Assembly (NCBI RefSeq): GCF_014653215.1
Contig: NZ_BNAI01000001.1
Coordinates: 955,012 to 1,019,011 of the forward strand
From: Pseudolysinimonas yzui
GTDB lineage: Bacteria > Actinomycetota > Actinomycetes > Actinomycetales > Microbacteriaceae
Length of the DNA: 64,000 nt
Reading direction: 5' to 3'
A program made the position numbers and the translations under genes. Numbering within the stretch: position 1 is the stretch's first letter; every line of letters begins with the position of its first letter. Shown here one piece after another: positions 63,691 through 64,000 of this stretch. The notes under the pieces are model-generated. The model ran no database searches and was not told the origin of the DNA. It worked only from the letters and a program-made list of their open reading frames with translations.

Positions 63691-64000
63691 GAGCTGCTGC
63701 TTTCGGTTGCGGCCAGAGCTTGGGTGAAGAGATCGAGGAAGCGGTCGACATCGGCGTCGTCGATCGTGAGCGGCGGGGCGAGGCGGATGCGGTCCTCCGC
63801 CGCCGCGTTGACGATGAGCCCCAGCTCGAGGGCACGCGCGGCGACGGCGTTCGCCCACGGGCCGGTGAGGCCGATGCCGACGAGCAAGCCTCGGCCGGAG
63901 ACATCTGTGATGGCAGGGTGTGCGAGCGTCGCGAGGCCGGCCCGGATGCGCCCCCCCATCGCCCGGGCGTTGCCCACGAGGTCGGCGCGTTCGATCTCGC
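63687..64000 (-). CDS. argD: acetylornithine aminotransferase (C-terminal part, cut by window end)
   Basis: Only the last ~104 codons are in the window; the gene continues beyond position 64000. The visible part (GNARAMGGRIRAGLATLAHP, then VSGRGLLVGIGLTGPWANAVAARALELGLIVNAAAEDRIRLAPPLTI) is the C-terminal lobe of a class III PLP-dependent aminotransferase. Its stop overlaps argF (ATGA), which with the arginine neighbours identifies it as argD. The PLP lysine is outside the window. argC, argJ and argB presumably lie further upstream. Confidence 0.9.
   Translation of the reverse strand, partial: EIERADLVGNARAMGGRIRAGLATLAHPAITDVSGRGLLVGIGLTGPWANAVAARALELGLIVNAAAEDRIRLAPPLTIDDADVDRFLDLFTQALAATESSSS

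Overview
The window is high-GC, gene-dense chromosomal DNA from an actinobacterium, most probably a member of the Microbacteriaceae. This is inferred from the strong G/C third-position bias, frequent GTG starts, ATGA/GTGA gene overlaps, many apparently leaderless promoters (TAnnnT six to eight bases before the start codon), a 16S-23S-5S operon with no spacer tRNA, and family content (CE1758/CE1759 oxidoreductase pair, DUF5997, DUF222-HNH). No database search was possible, so the genus is not claimed. No prophage, insertion sequence or CRISPR array is visible.

Layout. 1-3069 (+): a three-gene flavin oxidoreductase/MarR/FMN reductase unit (first gene cut by the window edge) and a 5'-3' exonuclease. 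3077-9037 (-): a membrane protein, ackA-pta, an SDR dehydrogenase and rlmN. 9038-17552: a galactoside utilisation locus with a LacI-type repressor facing a regulated operon of GH42 beta-galactosidase, two sugar ABC permeases, a lipoprotein binding protein and GH36 alpha-galactosidase; two CebR-like operators lie at and just downstream of the promoter, and no ATPase gene is present. 17626-21269: an orphan histidine kinase, a divergent DUF5997 / stand-alone LysR effector-domain pair, a VOC protein and a small membrane protein. 21309-28297: tRNA-Pro(GGG), a DUF222-HNH protein, a short UvrA-like ABC ATPase, a cysteine hydrolase, a MOSC protein, a MetE-like methyltransferase and a class I methyltransferase.

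28355-38826 is mostly housekeeping on the minus strand: pyrG-NUDIX-xerD, parA, scpA-scpB, a pseudouridine synthase, tyrA, cmk and der, read as chromosome partition and cell-cycle/translation genes. 38894-44692 (-) is a run of a TPR-like protein with a basic repeat tail, a HAD phosphatase, a 57-residue protein, tlyA, nadK and recN. 44728-50497 is the ribosomal RNA operon on the minus strand, with two tandem promoters, boxA-like elements and a perfect 16-bp terminator hairpin.

50681-58702 holds a Tyr/Pro-repeat membrane protein, tyrS, a DUF2207 protein with a polyglycine tail, a SatD-like regulator with a membrane partner (preceded by a perfect 11-bp inverted repeat placed over its promoter), and a FUSC-family protein. 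58727-64000 contains an alkyladenine glycosylase, a small membrane protein and the arginine genes argH, argG, argF and the end of argD, interrupted by a divergent membrane protein.

No obviously new large system stands out. The most interesting leads are the SatD-like operon with its AT-rich operator, the DUF5997 / LysR-effector pair as a possible split regulator, the operator layout of the galactoside locus, and two genes whose homologous reading frame appears to begin at a non-standard start codon.
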